Shown here piece by piece: positions 1-7,626 of a DNA stretch of 17,523 nt (position 1 is the stretch's first letter; each line of letters opens with the position of its first letter). Below the pieces are notes generated by a model that had not been told where the DNA came from, did not search any database, and saw only the letters and a list, made by a program, of their open reading frames with translations. The position numbers and the translations under genes are program-made. Location of the stretch: positions 1 through 17,523 of the forward strand of contig JBOGWV010000237.1 of NCBI GenBank assembly GCA_050693975.1, in the 5' to 3' direction. This DNA comes from WHSV01 sp050693975. GTDB taxonomy: Bacteria; Actinomycetota; CADDZG01; WHSQ01.

Positions 1-376
1 CCGGATCGATGGGAGCGCCGGTTTCGACCGGGAACTCGACGACCTCGAGCCGGTGCGCGGTGGCGATCTCCATGAGGCGGACCCCGAAGAACCCGGTGTT
101 CGCCACCACGACCTTCTGTCCGGGCTCGAAGAGGTTGAATACCGCCGCGTCAAGACATACCGAGCCCGAGCCGGGGATGATGTAGGGCAGATCGGAGGCG
201 CCGAGGAGCTTGCCGAGGGCAGCGACGCAGTCGCCGTGAACGCTCGTCCAGAGATCGCCGTAGTGGGCGATCACCTGATGGCCCAGGACGTCGAGGTCCT
301 CCTCGTGAAGCTCACCCGGTCCCGCGATCATCATCGCGGGCATCTCGGGAAGCTTCCTCGGATCGTAGTGCTCCAT
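1..376 (-). CDS. Class V PLP-dependent aminotransferase, N-terminal part (runs off the window)
   Basis: Translating the reverse strand from the ATG at 376 gives 125 uninterrupted codons to the window edge, so the gene is partial at its 3' end. The protein begins MEHYDPRKLPEMPAMMIAGP, and the motif PGSGS at residues 68-72 followed by an Asp-Ala-Ala stretch resembles the cofactor-phosphate region of the alanine/serine-glyoxylate aminotransferase family (fold type I, class V). The PLP lysine would lie beyond the window, so substrate cannot be judged. A purine-rich ribosome site (GAGAGGGG) sits just upstream of the ATG. The gene is divergent from the EamA transporter, with an 84-bp gap between the two starts. 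Family assignment is fairly confident; the exact transamination partner is unknown. Confidence 0.75.
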   Translation of the reverse strand, partial: MEHYDPRKLPEMPAMMIAGPGELHEEDLDVLGHQVIAHYGDLWTSVHGDCVAALGKLLGASDLPYIIPGSGSVCLDAAVFNLFEPGQKVVVANTGFFGVRLMEIATAHRLEVVEFPVETGAPIDP

Positions 377-448
377 TGCACCCCTCTCTGGTACGCCTCA
401 CGCTCGATCGGATGATCGGTGATGGCGAATGGGACGACTGTCACTGTC

Positions 449-454
449 TAGTAT
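449..454 (+). promoter_or_regulatory. Putative -10 element of a leaderless promoter for the EamA gene
   Basis: TAGTAT ends exactly 6 nt before the ATG at 461 and fits the actinobacterial -10 pattern TANNNT. Transcription would then start at or next to the A of the ATG. No Shine-Dalgarno sequence precedes this start, which agrees with leaderless translation. No clear -35 hexamer is visible. Confidence 0.45.
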
Positions 455-460
455 CGCTGA

Positions 461-1396
461 ATGCGACCCTCGGATGCGGCCCGACTGGTGGCTCTCGGCG
501 CGATCTGGGGTTCCTCGTTCCTGTTCATCGAGGTTGCCCTCGAAGACCTGACCCCCCTGCAGATAGTGTTCGGAAGAATCGCCACCGGCGCGGTGTTCCT
601 GACGGCCCTCCTGTTTGCACGGGCCGAGCGACTTCCGCGCGGTCGCGAACTTTATCGCTCGCTCACCGTCATGGCGGTGGTGAGCAGCGTCGCTCCCTTC
701 ATCTTGATCGCCTGGGGCCAGCAGGAGGTCAGCTCGAGCCTGGCCTCGATCCTCAACTCCACGACTCCTTTGTGCACGGCTCTGCTGGCCGCGATCTTCA
801 TTCAGAGCGAGCGATTGCGGCCCGCTCGCCTCGCCGGAGTGATTCTTGGTTTCGCCGGAGTGGGGGTAATCGTCGGGCTCGACGCCGCCGGCTCGACCGC
901 GGGCAAGATCGCCATCATCCTCGCCTCGGCCTCCTACGCCGGTGGGTTCGTCTATGCCCGCCGGAATCTCGTGGGCCTCGACCTCTCGCCGCTTGCGATC
1001 CCCGCGACGCAGCTGTTGATCGCCACCGCAATGGCACTGCCGCTCGTGCTGGTAGACACGCTGCAGACGCCTCCGACACTCAGCTTGGGAGCGATCGGCA
1101 GCATCGGCTTTCTCGGCGTGCTCGGCTCCGGCGTCGCCTACATGCTCTATTACCGATTGATATCGGATGTGGGCGCGACCACCTCGTCATTCGTCACCTA
1201 TCTGATTCCGATCTTTGGAGTCACGCTGGGCGCGGTACTGCTGGACGAGGAGCTCGGCCTCAACGTGCTCGTGGGGGCGCTGCTGGTAATCGCGGGCATC
1301 GCTCTGGCTGAGCTCTCGGCCCGTCGAACGACTCCGACGGCCTCGGCCGGTGGTGTCGACTGTGCTACAGAGCCTTCCGAAACCACAGTGCACTGA
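461..1396 (+). CDS. EamA/DMT-superfamily transporter
   Basis: A 311-residue integral membrane protein with about ten hydrophobic segments arranged as two EamA repeats, the usual size and layout of drug/metabolite (RhaT/YdcZ-like) exporters. The first segment carries LGAIWGSSFLFIEVALEDL, typical of the family N-terminus, and the second half has the matching FLGVLGSGVAYMLYYRLI stretch. The C-terminal tail is polar. The cargo cannot be read from sequence; members export amino acids, metabolites or drugs. The start is placed at the ATG at 461 because a TANNNT element lies 6 nt upstream and there is no ribosome site. Its last 32 bases overlap, tail to tail, the end of the VWA gene on the other strand. 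Confidence 0.9.
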   Translation: MRPSDAARLVALGAIWGSSFLFIEVALEDLTPLQIVFGRIATGAVFLTALLFARAERLPRGRELYRSLTVMAVVSSVAPFILIAWGQQEVSSSLASILNSTTPLCTALLAAIFIQSERLRPARLAGVILGFAGVGVIVGLDAAGSTAGKIAIILASASYAGGFVYARRNLVGLDLSPLAIPATQLLIATAMALPLVLVDTLQTPPTLSLGAIGSIGFLGVLGSGVAYMLYYRLISDVGATTSSFVTYLIPIFGVTLGAVLLDEELGLNVLVGALLVIAGIALAELSARRTTPTASAGGVDCATEPSETTVH

Positions 1397-2267
1397 GCGC
1401 GGCCGACGCGATCATCAGCGCGAGTCCGCCTCCGACGAATGCCTGCGTGAGCTCGACCTTCTCGGTTGACCTCGAGGCGCGCTCGGCGATGCTCCGGTAG
1501 ATGCTGTCCAGCTCTTCTGCCGAGGGAGCGGCGAAGAACCGCCCCTCGGTAACGTCGGCGATCTGACGTAGCACCCCGACATCGGGCGCCTTGAGATCGG
1601 TGCTCGATCCGAGCACGACCGTGTTGACCCTCACGTCCATCGCCACCGCCTCATCGGCCGCGGCCAGAGGCGGGACTTCGCTTCCGGTGTCCACGCCGTC
1701 GCTGAGCACAACGAGCTGCACCGAGCGGCCGCCCTCCGGTACGCTGGCGAGTCCGGCCATGATGCCGTCGCCAAGCACGGTCTTGTAACGCGTTTCAAGT
1801 GAGTCGAGCGCAAACGAGATGGCCTCGCGATCGAGGGTCGGCGCGCTCAGGATCTGAGCCTCGCGATTGAAGGCCACTACACCCACACGGAAGTCCTCGG
1901 GCAACCCATCTACCAGGACCTCGCTCGCGGAGCGCGCCGCTTCGAATCGGCTGGGCGCGATGTCCGTCCTATTCATCGAACGCGAGGCGTCGATCACAAA
2001 CACGATGGTGCCACCGACGCGCATGACCACCTGCTCGCGCTGCGGTCGTGCAGTCCCCATCACCAGCGCGGCCAGCGCCACCAGCATCAGCGCAATCGGA
2101 ACGTGCCTCCGCCACGCAGGGCGGGAGCGAACGAGGTTGGGACGCATGTGGGGAGCGGCGAAGGCCCCCGCGGCGCGCTCACGTCGTCGCTCCAGAAGGG
2201 CGTAGGCGACGCCGAGTGCGGGGATGGCTACCAGCAACAGCAGCAGGGCGGGCCACTCGAAACTCAC
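1365..2267 (-). CDS. BatA-like membrane VWA-domain protein (solo copy)
   Basis: A 300-residue protein with hydrophobic segments at about 6-25 and 55-72, a von Willebrand factor A domain at about 88-270, and a C-terminal segment at about 278-295. The MIDAS metal site is visible as D93-A-S95-R-S97, with D190 in VVLSDGVDTG; the usual Gly-Thr turn is altered, with T163 the likeliest replacement. This layout matches BatA/aerotolerance-type proteins, which scaffold MoxR-associated envelope complexes. The start is a GTG at 2267; an in-frame stop (TGA) lies shortly upstream. It follows the histidine kinase after an 82-bp gap and is clearly paralogous to the VWA gene at 7623-8645, sharing the FRVxVVAF core and two N-terminal membrane segments. 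A direct-repeat site lies 58-74 nt upstream. Specific function is inferred. Confidence 0.85.
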   Translation of the reverse strand: MSFEWPALLLLLVAIPALGVAYALLERRRERAAGAFAAPHMRPNLVRSRPAWRRHVPIALMLVALAALVMGTARPQREQVVMRVGGTIVFVIDASRSMNRTDIAPSRFEAARSASEVLVDGLPEDFRVGVVAFNREAQILSAPTLDREAISFALDSLETRYKTVLGDGIMAGLASVPEGGRSVQLVVLSDGVDTGSEVPPLAAADEAVAMDVRVNTVVLGSSTDLKAPDVGVLRQIADVTEGRFFAAPSAEELDSIYRSIAERASRSTEKVELTQAFVGGGLALMIASAALSALWFRKAL

Positions 2268-2324
2268 CGGCTCATCCCATCACGCATTGAATCCCAATTC
2301 CTTTCTTGGCCGGAGGCCATATTC

Positions 2325-2341
2325 GTAAAGCATGAGTAAAG
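2325..2341 (-). promoter_or_regulatory. Direct repeat CTTTAC-N5-CTTTAC upstream of the solo VWA gene
   Basis: On the minus strand two perfect CTTTAC hexamers lie exactly 11 bp apart, 58-74 nt before the GTG of the VWA gene and just after the histidine kinase stop. Eleven-bp spaced direct repeats are the standard target geometry of OmpR/PhoB-family response regulators. Similar repeats occur at 4300-4316 and 8695-8711. Binding is inferred, not shown. Confidence 0.5.
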
Positions 2342-2349
2342 GCGTGCAC

Positions 2350-3570
2350 CTAGGTGAGGTCGGGGGCGCCCGAGGCAGTCGCATCCCCCTGCCCTTGCGC
2401 GGGAATCCACACCACGAAGGTCGAGCCGCGTCCTTGTTCGCTGGCGAGCTTGACCACACCACAATGAGCCTCGGCCACCTGCCTAACGATCGACAATCCC
2501 AGACCGCTGCCTCCGAGCGACCGGGAGCGCGACTTATCGGCCCGCCAGAAACGATCGAACACCCGGCTCTGCTCCGAGGTGGGGATTCCCGGGCCCTGGT
2601 CCTCGACCGCCAGCCACGCCCACCCCTCCTTCATTCCCGCCGCGATCGTTACCGCCGAGTTCGCGGGGGCGAAGCGCACCGCGTTCTGAGCGAGGTTCGC
2701 GAGTGCCCGCTTCAGAGCGAAGCGGTCCCCCACCACCCACACGCCGTCCGCAATCGACCGGCGCAACTCGATGCCCCGCGACTGGGCGACCGCGACGAAC
2801 TCGTCGGCGATCTCGGTCGCGACCTCTCCGACCTCGACTCGCTCGTCGAGGTTCTGGGGCGACTCGAGCCGCGCCAGCGCGAGCAGATCGTCGACCATCT
2901 TGGACATGCGCTCGGTCGCTCGCTTGACCACGATCGAGGTGTCGCGATACGTCTTCTCGTCCGCCCCGGGGTCGCTCAATAGGACGTCGAGATTGGTGCG
3001 GATGACCGCGAGCGGATTGCGAAGCTCGTGCGAAGCGTCGGCGATGAACCGTCGTTGCGACCCGAACGCCTCGTCGAGCCGGTCGAGCATCGAATCAAAG
3101 GTGTCGGCGAGCCGCTTGAGCTCGTCCTGGGGGCGCTCGAGCGAGATCCGTTGCGACAGATCGGTCGCCTGAATGCGCCGCGCGACCTCGGTGATCCTGT
3201 CGATGGGCGCCAGCAGCTGGCCCGCGACCACCCAGCCGATCCCCAGGCTGATGAAGAAGAGGATTCCCAGCGCAAGGAATGAGAAGTTCTTGAGCACGTG
3301 CATCGTGGTCTGGTTGACCGCCTGGCCGAAGCTCTCCATGCCGGGCTCGAGCGTGAAGGTGCTGTCTTGGGTCTCGGTGTTGACCCGGATCACGAGATCC
3401 TTGGTGAACTCATCGGTACCGATGGACCTGCTCAGTGCGAAGTAGAGACCCGCGATCATCAGCCCGCCGATGACGAAGAGACTCGCGGAGTACACGACCG
3501 CAAGCCGGAAGCGCGCCGAGCGCGTCCACTCCGGCAACGCGTTGCTGAGTGACTCCATTCGGTTCCTCAT
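2350..3570 (-). CDS. Sensor histidine kinase of a two-component system
   Basis: A 406-residue membrane kinase. Segments at about 22-46 and 96-118 bracket a short extracytoplasmic sensor of about 50 residues, followed by HAMP (119-172), a HisKA dimerisation domain with the phospho-accepting H181 in DASHELRNP, and an HATPase domain with the N-box (N292, N296), the G1 box DQGPGIP (324-330), FDRFWRAD (338-345) and the G2 box GGSGLGLS (353-360). All residues needed for autophosphorylation are present. It follows the response regulator in the same direction after 28 bp, so the two form a cognate pair, and precedes a VWA gene. The first ATG (3570) has little ribosome site; an in-frame ATG at 3558 has GAGG six bases upstream and may be the real start. 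The signal is unknown. Confidence 0.93.
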   Translation of the reverse strand: MRNRMESLSNALPEWTRSARFRLAVVYSASLFVIGGLMIAGLYFALSRSIGTDEFTKDLVIRVNTETQDSTFTLEPGMESFGQAVNQTTMHVLKNFSFLALGILFFISLGIGWVVAGQLLAPIDRITEVARRIQATDLSQRISLERPQDELKRLADTFDSMLDRLDEAFGSQRRFIADASHELRNPLAVIRTNLDVLLSDPGADEKTYRDTSIVVKRATERMSKMVDDLLALARLESPQNLDERVEVGEVATEIADEFVAVAQSRGIELRRSIADGVWVVGDRFALKRALANLAQNAVRFAPANSAVTIAAGMKEGWAWLAVEDQGPGIPTSEQSRVFDRFWRADKSRSRSLGGSGLGLSIVRQVAEAHCGVVKLASEQGRGSTFVVWIPAQGQGDATASGAPDLT

Positions 3571-3598
3571 CGCACTCTGGCTTACACCCGTGGCAAAT

Positions 3599-4288
3599 CT
3601 ATGCGTCCTCGCGCAGCCGGTAACCGCTTCCGACGACCGTCTCGATCGGCTGGGTGTCGCCCGCGGCCTCGAGCTTCCTGCGCAACGTCATGACGGTCAC
3701 TCGCACGGTCTTGGTGAAGGGATCGGCGTTCTCGTCCCACACATGCTCGAGCAGGTCCTCCTGACTGAACACGGCTCCCGGTCGCGTCATGAAGTAACGA
3801 AGCAGCGCGAACTCCTTGGGGCTGAGCGCCAGTTGGGTGCCGTTGCGGTGTGCCTCGTGACGGGCGGTGTCGAGCTCGAGGCTTCCCACCTGTAGCAGGG
3901 CCGACGAGCGGCCCGCGTCGCGCCTTAGCAGTGCACGGATGCGAGCGCGCAGCTCGTCGAAGTCGAACGGCTTCACGACGTAGTCATCCGCGCCCTCGTC
4001 GAGTCCGCCGATCCGGTCGATGGCCTCGCCGCGCGCGGTCAGCATGAGGATGCGGGGCTGCTCGCCGGGGAGCGCGACCTCGCCGCTGCGAATCGAGCGG
4101 GCGATGGAGCGACCGTCCACACCCGGGAGGTTGAGGTCGAGACAGATCAGGTCGTAGTCGTTGACCTCGACCTTGGTGAGGGCCTCCTCTCCGTCGTAGG
4201 CGACGTCGGTGGCGTAGCCGTCGTTGCGGAGCCCGCGGGCGATCGCGTCGGCCAGATCGTGCTCGTCCTCCACCACCAGAATGCGCAT
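3599..4288 (-). CDS. OmpR/PhoB-family response regulator
   Basis: A 229-residue DNA-binding regulator. The receiver domain (1-120) has the acidic pair E7/D8, the phosphoacceptor D51 in LICLDLNLPG, T84 in LMLTA and the conserved lysine K106 in DDYVVKPF. The C-terminal winged-helix domain (about 130-226) contains VRVTVMTLRRKLEAAG and ends VVGSGYRLRED, typical of OmpR/PhoB. Proteins of this family bind tandem 11-bp direct repeats as head-to-tail dimers. The ATG at 4288 has a strong AGAGGAG ribosome site. It starts the leftward cluster of regulator, kinase and VWA protein, and faces the HtrA-like protease across a 113-bp gap that carries an 11-bp-period repeat, which suggests autoregulation and control of the protease. 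Confidence 0.94.
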   Translation of the reverse strand: MRILVVEDEHDLADAIARGLRNDGYATDVAYDGEEALTKVEVNDYDLICLDLNLPGVDGRSIARSIRSGEVALPGEQPRILMLTARGEAIDRIGGLDEGADDYVVKPFDFDELRARIRALLRRDAGRSSALLQVGSLELDTARHEAHRNGTQLALSPKEFALLRYFMTRPGAVFSQEDLLEHVWDENADPFTKTVRVTVMTLRRKLEAAGDTQPIETVVGSGYRLREDA

Positions 4289-4299
4289 ACCAACTCCTC

Positions 4300-4316
4300 T
4301 TTTACTTCCTCTTTAG
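4300..4316. promoter_or_regulatory. Degenerate 11-bp direct repeat between regulator and protease genes
   Basis: On the plus strand TTTTAC (4300-4305) and CTTTAG (4311-4316) stand exactly 11 bp apart in the divergent promoter region. It is a weaker match to the CTTTAC-N5-CTTTAC sites at 2325-2341 and 8695-8711. It lies 12-28 nt before the regulator start, and the inner repeat overlaps the edge of that gene's ribosome-site region, and 86-102 nt before the protease start. Low-complexity purines on the regulator's coding strand could produce part of this by chance. Confidence 0.35.
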
Positions 4317-4401
4317 TCCTCGGTGCTCAAACTGGGTAGAGGTTCGGGGCGGTAGAGACCCCCGAGACCCACAAAAACCACCATTTCGAGGAGGAATCGC
4401 C

Positions 4402-5649
4402 GTGTCGCAGCCGCCATACTGGGAGGTGGAGGAGCGCCGGAATCGGGCAGAACGGCAGGAGGTAGACGAGCTGGGCACCAATCCGCAATACCCCTACAAC
4501 CCACAGCAGAGTCAGCCTCAGGCCCCGCCCTACGGCCAGCAGCCCTACGGTCACCAGCCCCAGGCCCAGCCGCCCTACGGCGCGCAGCAGACGACCCCGA
4601 TGTCGCCCTACTCACCACCTCCCCCCCGGCGCCGGCCCCCCGTCACCACCTTCGCGGCCGGCGCGCTCGCCGCCCTGTTGCTGGTCGCCGGTGGCTTCGG
4701 GCTGGCGGAGACCCTCGACGACGACCCCACCGCGCCTCCCCGAGTGGAGTCCGGCCCCGCCGGCCCGGTCGCGGTCGACGTTCAGGAGCCGGTCGCCGCG
4801 GTGGCCGATGCCCTGCTGCCGTCGGTGGTCCAGCTCGAGACCGAAAGCGGTCTCGGCTCGGGCGTGGTCTACAAGTCCGGTGGGCTCATCCTCACCGCCG
4901 CACACGTGGTCGAGGGCACCGAAGACGTCACGGTGCGTTTGAGTGACGGCCGCCGCGTCAACGGAGCCGTGCTCGGAGCCGATCCCGACACCGACATCGC
5001 GGTGGTGGACGCCGAGGCCGACGACCTCGAGATAGCCACCCTGGCCACCGACGTCCCGATCGACGTCGGCCAGATGGCGATCGCCATAGGGAGCCCGTTC
5101 GGCCTCGACTCGTCGGTGACCTCTGGAATCGTCAGCGCGGTCGGCCGCACGCTCGAGACCGAGGGGGGCCGGGCCGTCAGCACCGTCCAGACCGACGCCC
5201 CCATCAACCCCGGAAACTCCGGCGGCGCGCTCGCCGACCGCACCGGTCGCGTCATCGGCATCAACGACGCCATTTTCTCTGAGGGGGGCGACAACGCCGG
5301 GATCGGCTTCGCCATCCCCATCGACACCGCGGTGCGGGTGGCCGGGGCCCTCGAGAAGGGTGAGGAGCCGGTCATCGGCTTCCTCGGCGTCGAGCTCGTC
5401 GGCATCAGCGGCGGACAGCCGGGCGCCCTCGTCAGCGACGTGACCGAGGGCTCAGGGGCAGAGGCCGCCGGGCTTCAAGCCGACGATCTGATCACCCGAT
5501 TCAATGGACAGCCGATCGAGAGCCCCGCCGATCTCATCGCCAAGGTCACCGCAACCGCTCCGGGAACCGGGGTGACCATCGAGATCGTGCGCCAAGGTGA
5601 GACCGAGGAAGTCGAAGTGACGATCGGCGAGGCACCGGACTCGCCGTAA
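4402..5649 (+). CDS. HtrA/DegP-like membrane-anchored serine protease with PDZ domain
   Basis: A 415-residue S1C protease. Residues 1-80 form a cytoplasmic head rich in Pro, Gln and Tyr with repeated PYGQQ/PYGHQ/PYGAQ units; a membrane segment spans about 83-102; the trypsin-like domain carries the triad H168 (LTAAHVVEG), D198 (DTDIAVVD) and S273 (NPGNSGGAL); a PDZ domain covers about 320-410. This is the actinobacterial PepD/HtrA layout, a surface protease/chaperone for misfolded exported proteins. The start is a GTG at 4402 with a strong CGAGGAGGA ribosome site. It is divergent from the response regulator, as PepD-like proteases often are from their two-component controllers. MoxR follows after 28 bp, so the protease probably heads that operon. 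The PYG-rich head may mediate interactions; this is inference. Confidence 0.93.
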   Translation: MSQPPYWEVEERRNRAERQEVDELGTNPQYPYNPQQSQPQAPPYGQQPYGHQPQAQPPYGAQQTTPMSPYSPPPPRRRPPVTTFAAGALAALLLVAGGFGLAETLDDDPTAPPRVESGPAGPVAVDVQEPVAAVADALLPSVVQLETESGLGSGVVYKSGGLILTAAHVVEGTEDVTVRLSDGRRVNGAVLGADPDTDIAVVDAEADDLEIATLATDVPIDVGQMAIAIGSPFGLDSSVTSGIVSAVGRTLETEGGRAVSTVQTDAPINPGNSGGALADRTGRVIGINDAIFSEGGDNAGIGFAIPIDTAVRVAGALEKGEEPVIGFLGVELVGISGGQPGALVSDVTEGSGAEAAGLQADDLITRFNGQPIESPADLIAKVTATAPGTGVTIEIVRQGETEEVEVTIGEAPDSP

Positions 5650-5677
5650 CCGCGAGCAAGCAGGAGAAAGGACTCAT

Positions 5678-6700
5678 ATGACCGACGGGCAACGGCTGCA
5701 CGTGGCCGGAGAGCCGGATCACGTCCACGGCAAGCTTCAGGACGCGCTCTACGAGATCAAGCGAGTGATCGTCGGCCAGGACGCCATGCTCGAGCGCGTG
5801 ATGGTGTGCCTGCTCGGCAACGGCCACCTCCTGCTCGAGGGAGTGCCGGGCCTGGCCAAGACACTGACCATCCGCACGCTGGCGGGTGTGCTCGGCGGTA
5901 AGTTCGCGCGAGTCCAGTTCACGCCCGATCTGGTGCCCTCGGACCTGATCGGCACCCGCATCTACCGGGCCGACAGCCATTCCTTCGACACCGAGCTGGG
6001 CCCGATCTTCTGCAACTTCCTGCTTGCCGACGAGATCAACCGCGCTCCCGCGAAGGTGCAGAGCGCGCTGCTCGAGGTCATGCAGGAGCAGCAGGTCACC
6101 ATCGGTCCCAAGACCTACAAGCTCGACAGCCCCTTCATCGTCATGGCGACGCAGAACCCCATCGAGTCCGAAGGCACCTACCCGCTGCCCGAGGCCCAGA
6201 TGGACCGCTTCATGATGAAGGTCGTCGTCGACTACCCCAGCTTCGGTGACGAGATGGAGGTCGTCGGTCGCTCCCTTCAGGATCCCGTTAACGTCAACGA
6301 GATCATGACCGCCAAAGAGGTGGTCTCCTTCCAGCGAGCCGTCGGCGCGATCTACGTCGACCGTCCGGTGTCCGAGTACGCGGTCGCCCTCACGATGGCT
6401 ACGCGCAACCCGGGAGCCTTCGGTCGCGGCGACCTGATGGAGTACATCAGCTTCGGAGCGAGCCCGCGCGGCTCGATCAATCTCGTGAAGTCGGCACGCG
6501 CCCTGGCTCTGACCCGCGGACGTCGCTACGTGTTGCCCAGCGACGTTCACGAGCTCGCCAAGGACGCTCTGCGCCACCGCATAGTTCTCAGCTACGAGGG
6601 CCTCGCGTCGGGCATCAGCTCGGACGACATCCTGGACGCGGTGCTCGAGGCCGTGCCGGTGCCGCGTGTGGAACTTTCCACCTCGTCCTCGAGCGCGTGA
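5678..6700 (+). CDS. MoxR-family AAA+ ATPase
   Basis: A 340-residue AAA+ ATPase of the MoxR family, near the usual length. Walker A is GVPGLAKT (55-62), Walker B is LLADEIN (115-121), and the sensor-1 region MATQNPIESEGTYPLPEAQ (156-174) is the family signature. MoxR proteins act as chaperone-like ATPases that remodel or activate partner proteins containing VWA domains. The ATG at 5678 has an AGGAGAAAGGA ribosome site. The stop overlaps the GTG start of the DUF58 gene (GTGA), so the two are translationally coupled, and the VWA gene follows in the same way. The target here is most likely the downstream DUF58/VWA complex, an inference from family and gene order. Confidence 0.95.
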   Translation: MTDGQRLHVAGEPDHVHGKLQDALYEIKRVIVGQDAMLERVMVCLLGNGHLLLEGVPGLAKTLTIRTLAGVLGGKFARVQFTPDLVPSDLIGTRIYRADSHSFDTELGPIFCNFLLADEINRAPAKVQSALLEVMQEQQVTIGPKTYKLDSPFIVMATQNPIESEGTYPLPEAQMDRFMMKVVVDYPSFGDEMEVVGRSLQDPVNVNEIMTAKEVVSFQRAVGAIYVDRPVSEYAVALTMATRNPGAFGRGDLMEYISFGASPRGSINLVKSARALALTRGRRYVLPSDVHELAKDALRHRIVLSYEGLASGISSDDILDAVLEAVPVPRVELSTSSSSA

Positions 6701-7626
6701 GCCTGCTGCAGTTTCGTAACCAACCCTCGCGCCCGGACCGGCCGGGTCCCGGCCCGCTGCCCGATCAGCTTCTGCGGGCACTCGACGTGCAGATCAGCCG
6801 GCGCATCGATGGGCTCGCCGCGGGCGACTTTCGATCGACCGTGCTCGGCGAGGGCACCGAGCTCGCACAGGTGCGGCCGTACGTGGCCGGCGACGACATC
6901 CGAAGGATGGACTGGAACGTCACGGCGCGAACCGGTGCGCCTCACGTGCGCGTGCACGTCGCCGAGCGGGCGCTCACGACCTGGGCGCTGCTGGATTGCT
7001 CGGCCTCGATGGTGTTCGGGACGCAGGACCGGCGCAAGCTCGACGTCGCCGAGGGAGTTGCGCTTGCGACCTCGCATCTCGGCACGCGGGGAGGAAACCG
7101 CTTCGGACTGATGACCTTCGGAGGCCACAAGGACGAGATCTGGCCCGCGACCTCTCGGCGGGGCGGGGTCGTCGGACTGTTGTCGCGCGTGAGGATGGCC
7201 GAGGCGGCTCCGCGCGGGGGAACGTCCATGGCGGAGGGTCTGCACCGCGCCGCGCTCACTCTGAGAACCCGTGGCGTCGTCGTCGTCATTTCGGACTGGC
7301 GTGACTCCGAGGGCTGGCGCAAGCCACTTGCGATGGTCGGCCAGCGCCACCACGTGATAGCGGTCGAGATCCGCGATCGCCGCGAGATGGAGCTCGTCGA
7401 TGTCGGCGACACCTACTTCGTCGACCTCGAGACCGGACGGCAGCTGCGGGTGGACACTGCGGACGCCGCAGTTCGCAGGAACTTCGCCAACGCGGCGTAC
7501 GAGGAGCGCAAGCACGTTCGTCACGAGATCATCGCCGCGGGGGCCGAACACGTGGTGCTACACACATCGGGCGACTGGCTCCGGCCGTTCGCCGCGTTCA
7601 TGTCGAGAAGAGAACAGTACCGATGA
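6697..7626 (+). CDS. DUF58-domain protein (MoxR partner)
   Basis: A 309-residue soluble protein. The DUF58 signature VAGDDIRRMDWNVTARTG occupies residues 63-80, and the chain continues into a VWA-like fold with a MIDAS-like D100-C-S-A-S104. Family members are near-universal partners of MoxR ATPases and are thought to bridge the ATPase to membrane VWA proteins. The GTG start overlaps the MoxR stop and the gene's own stop overlaps the ATG of the next gene, so it is the middle member of a tightly coupled three-gene unit. No transmembrane segment is apparent, unlike many longer DUF58 proteins that carry two N-terminal helices. Confidence 0.92.
   Translation: MSLLQFRNQPSRPDRPGPGPLPDQLLRALDVQISRRIDGLAAGDFRSTVLGEGTELAQVRPYVAGDDIRRMDWNVTARTGAPHVRVHVAERALTTWALLDCSASMVFGTQDRRKLDVAEGVALATSHLGTRGGNRFGLMTFGGHKDEIWPATSRRGGVVGLLSRVRMAEAAPRGGTSMAEGLHRAALTLRTRGVVVVISDWRDSEGWRKPLAMVGQRHHVIAVEIRDRREMELVDVGDTYFVDLETGRQLRVDTADAAVRRNFANAAYEERKHVRHEIIAAGAEHVVLHTSGDWLRPFAAFMSRREQYR

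Noticed and set aside
5546..6781. A 411-codon minus-strand frame opposite MoxR
   Set aside because: Antisense shadow of MoxR, rich in His, Arg and Asp, with no domain; MoxR on the other strand has all AAA+ motifs.
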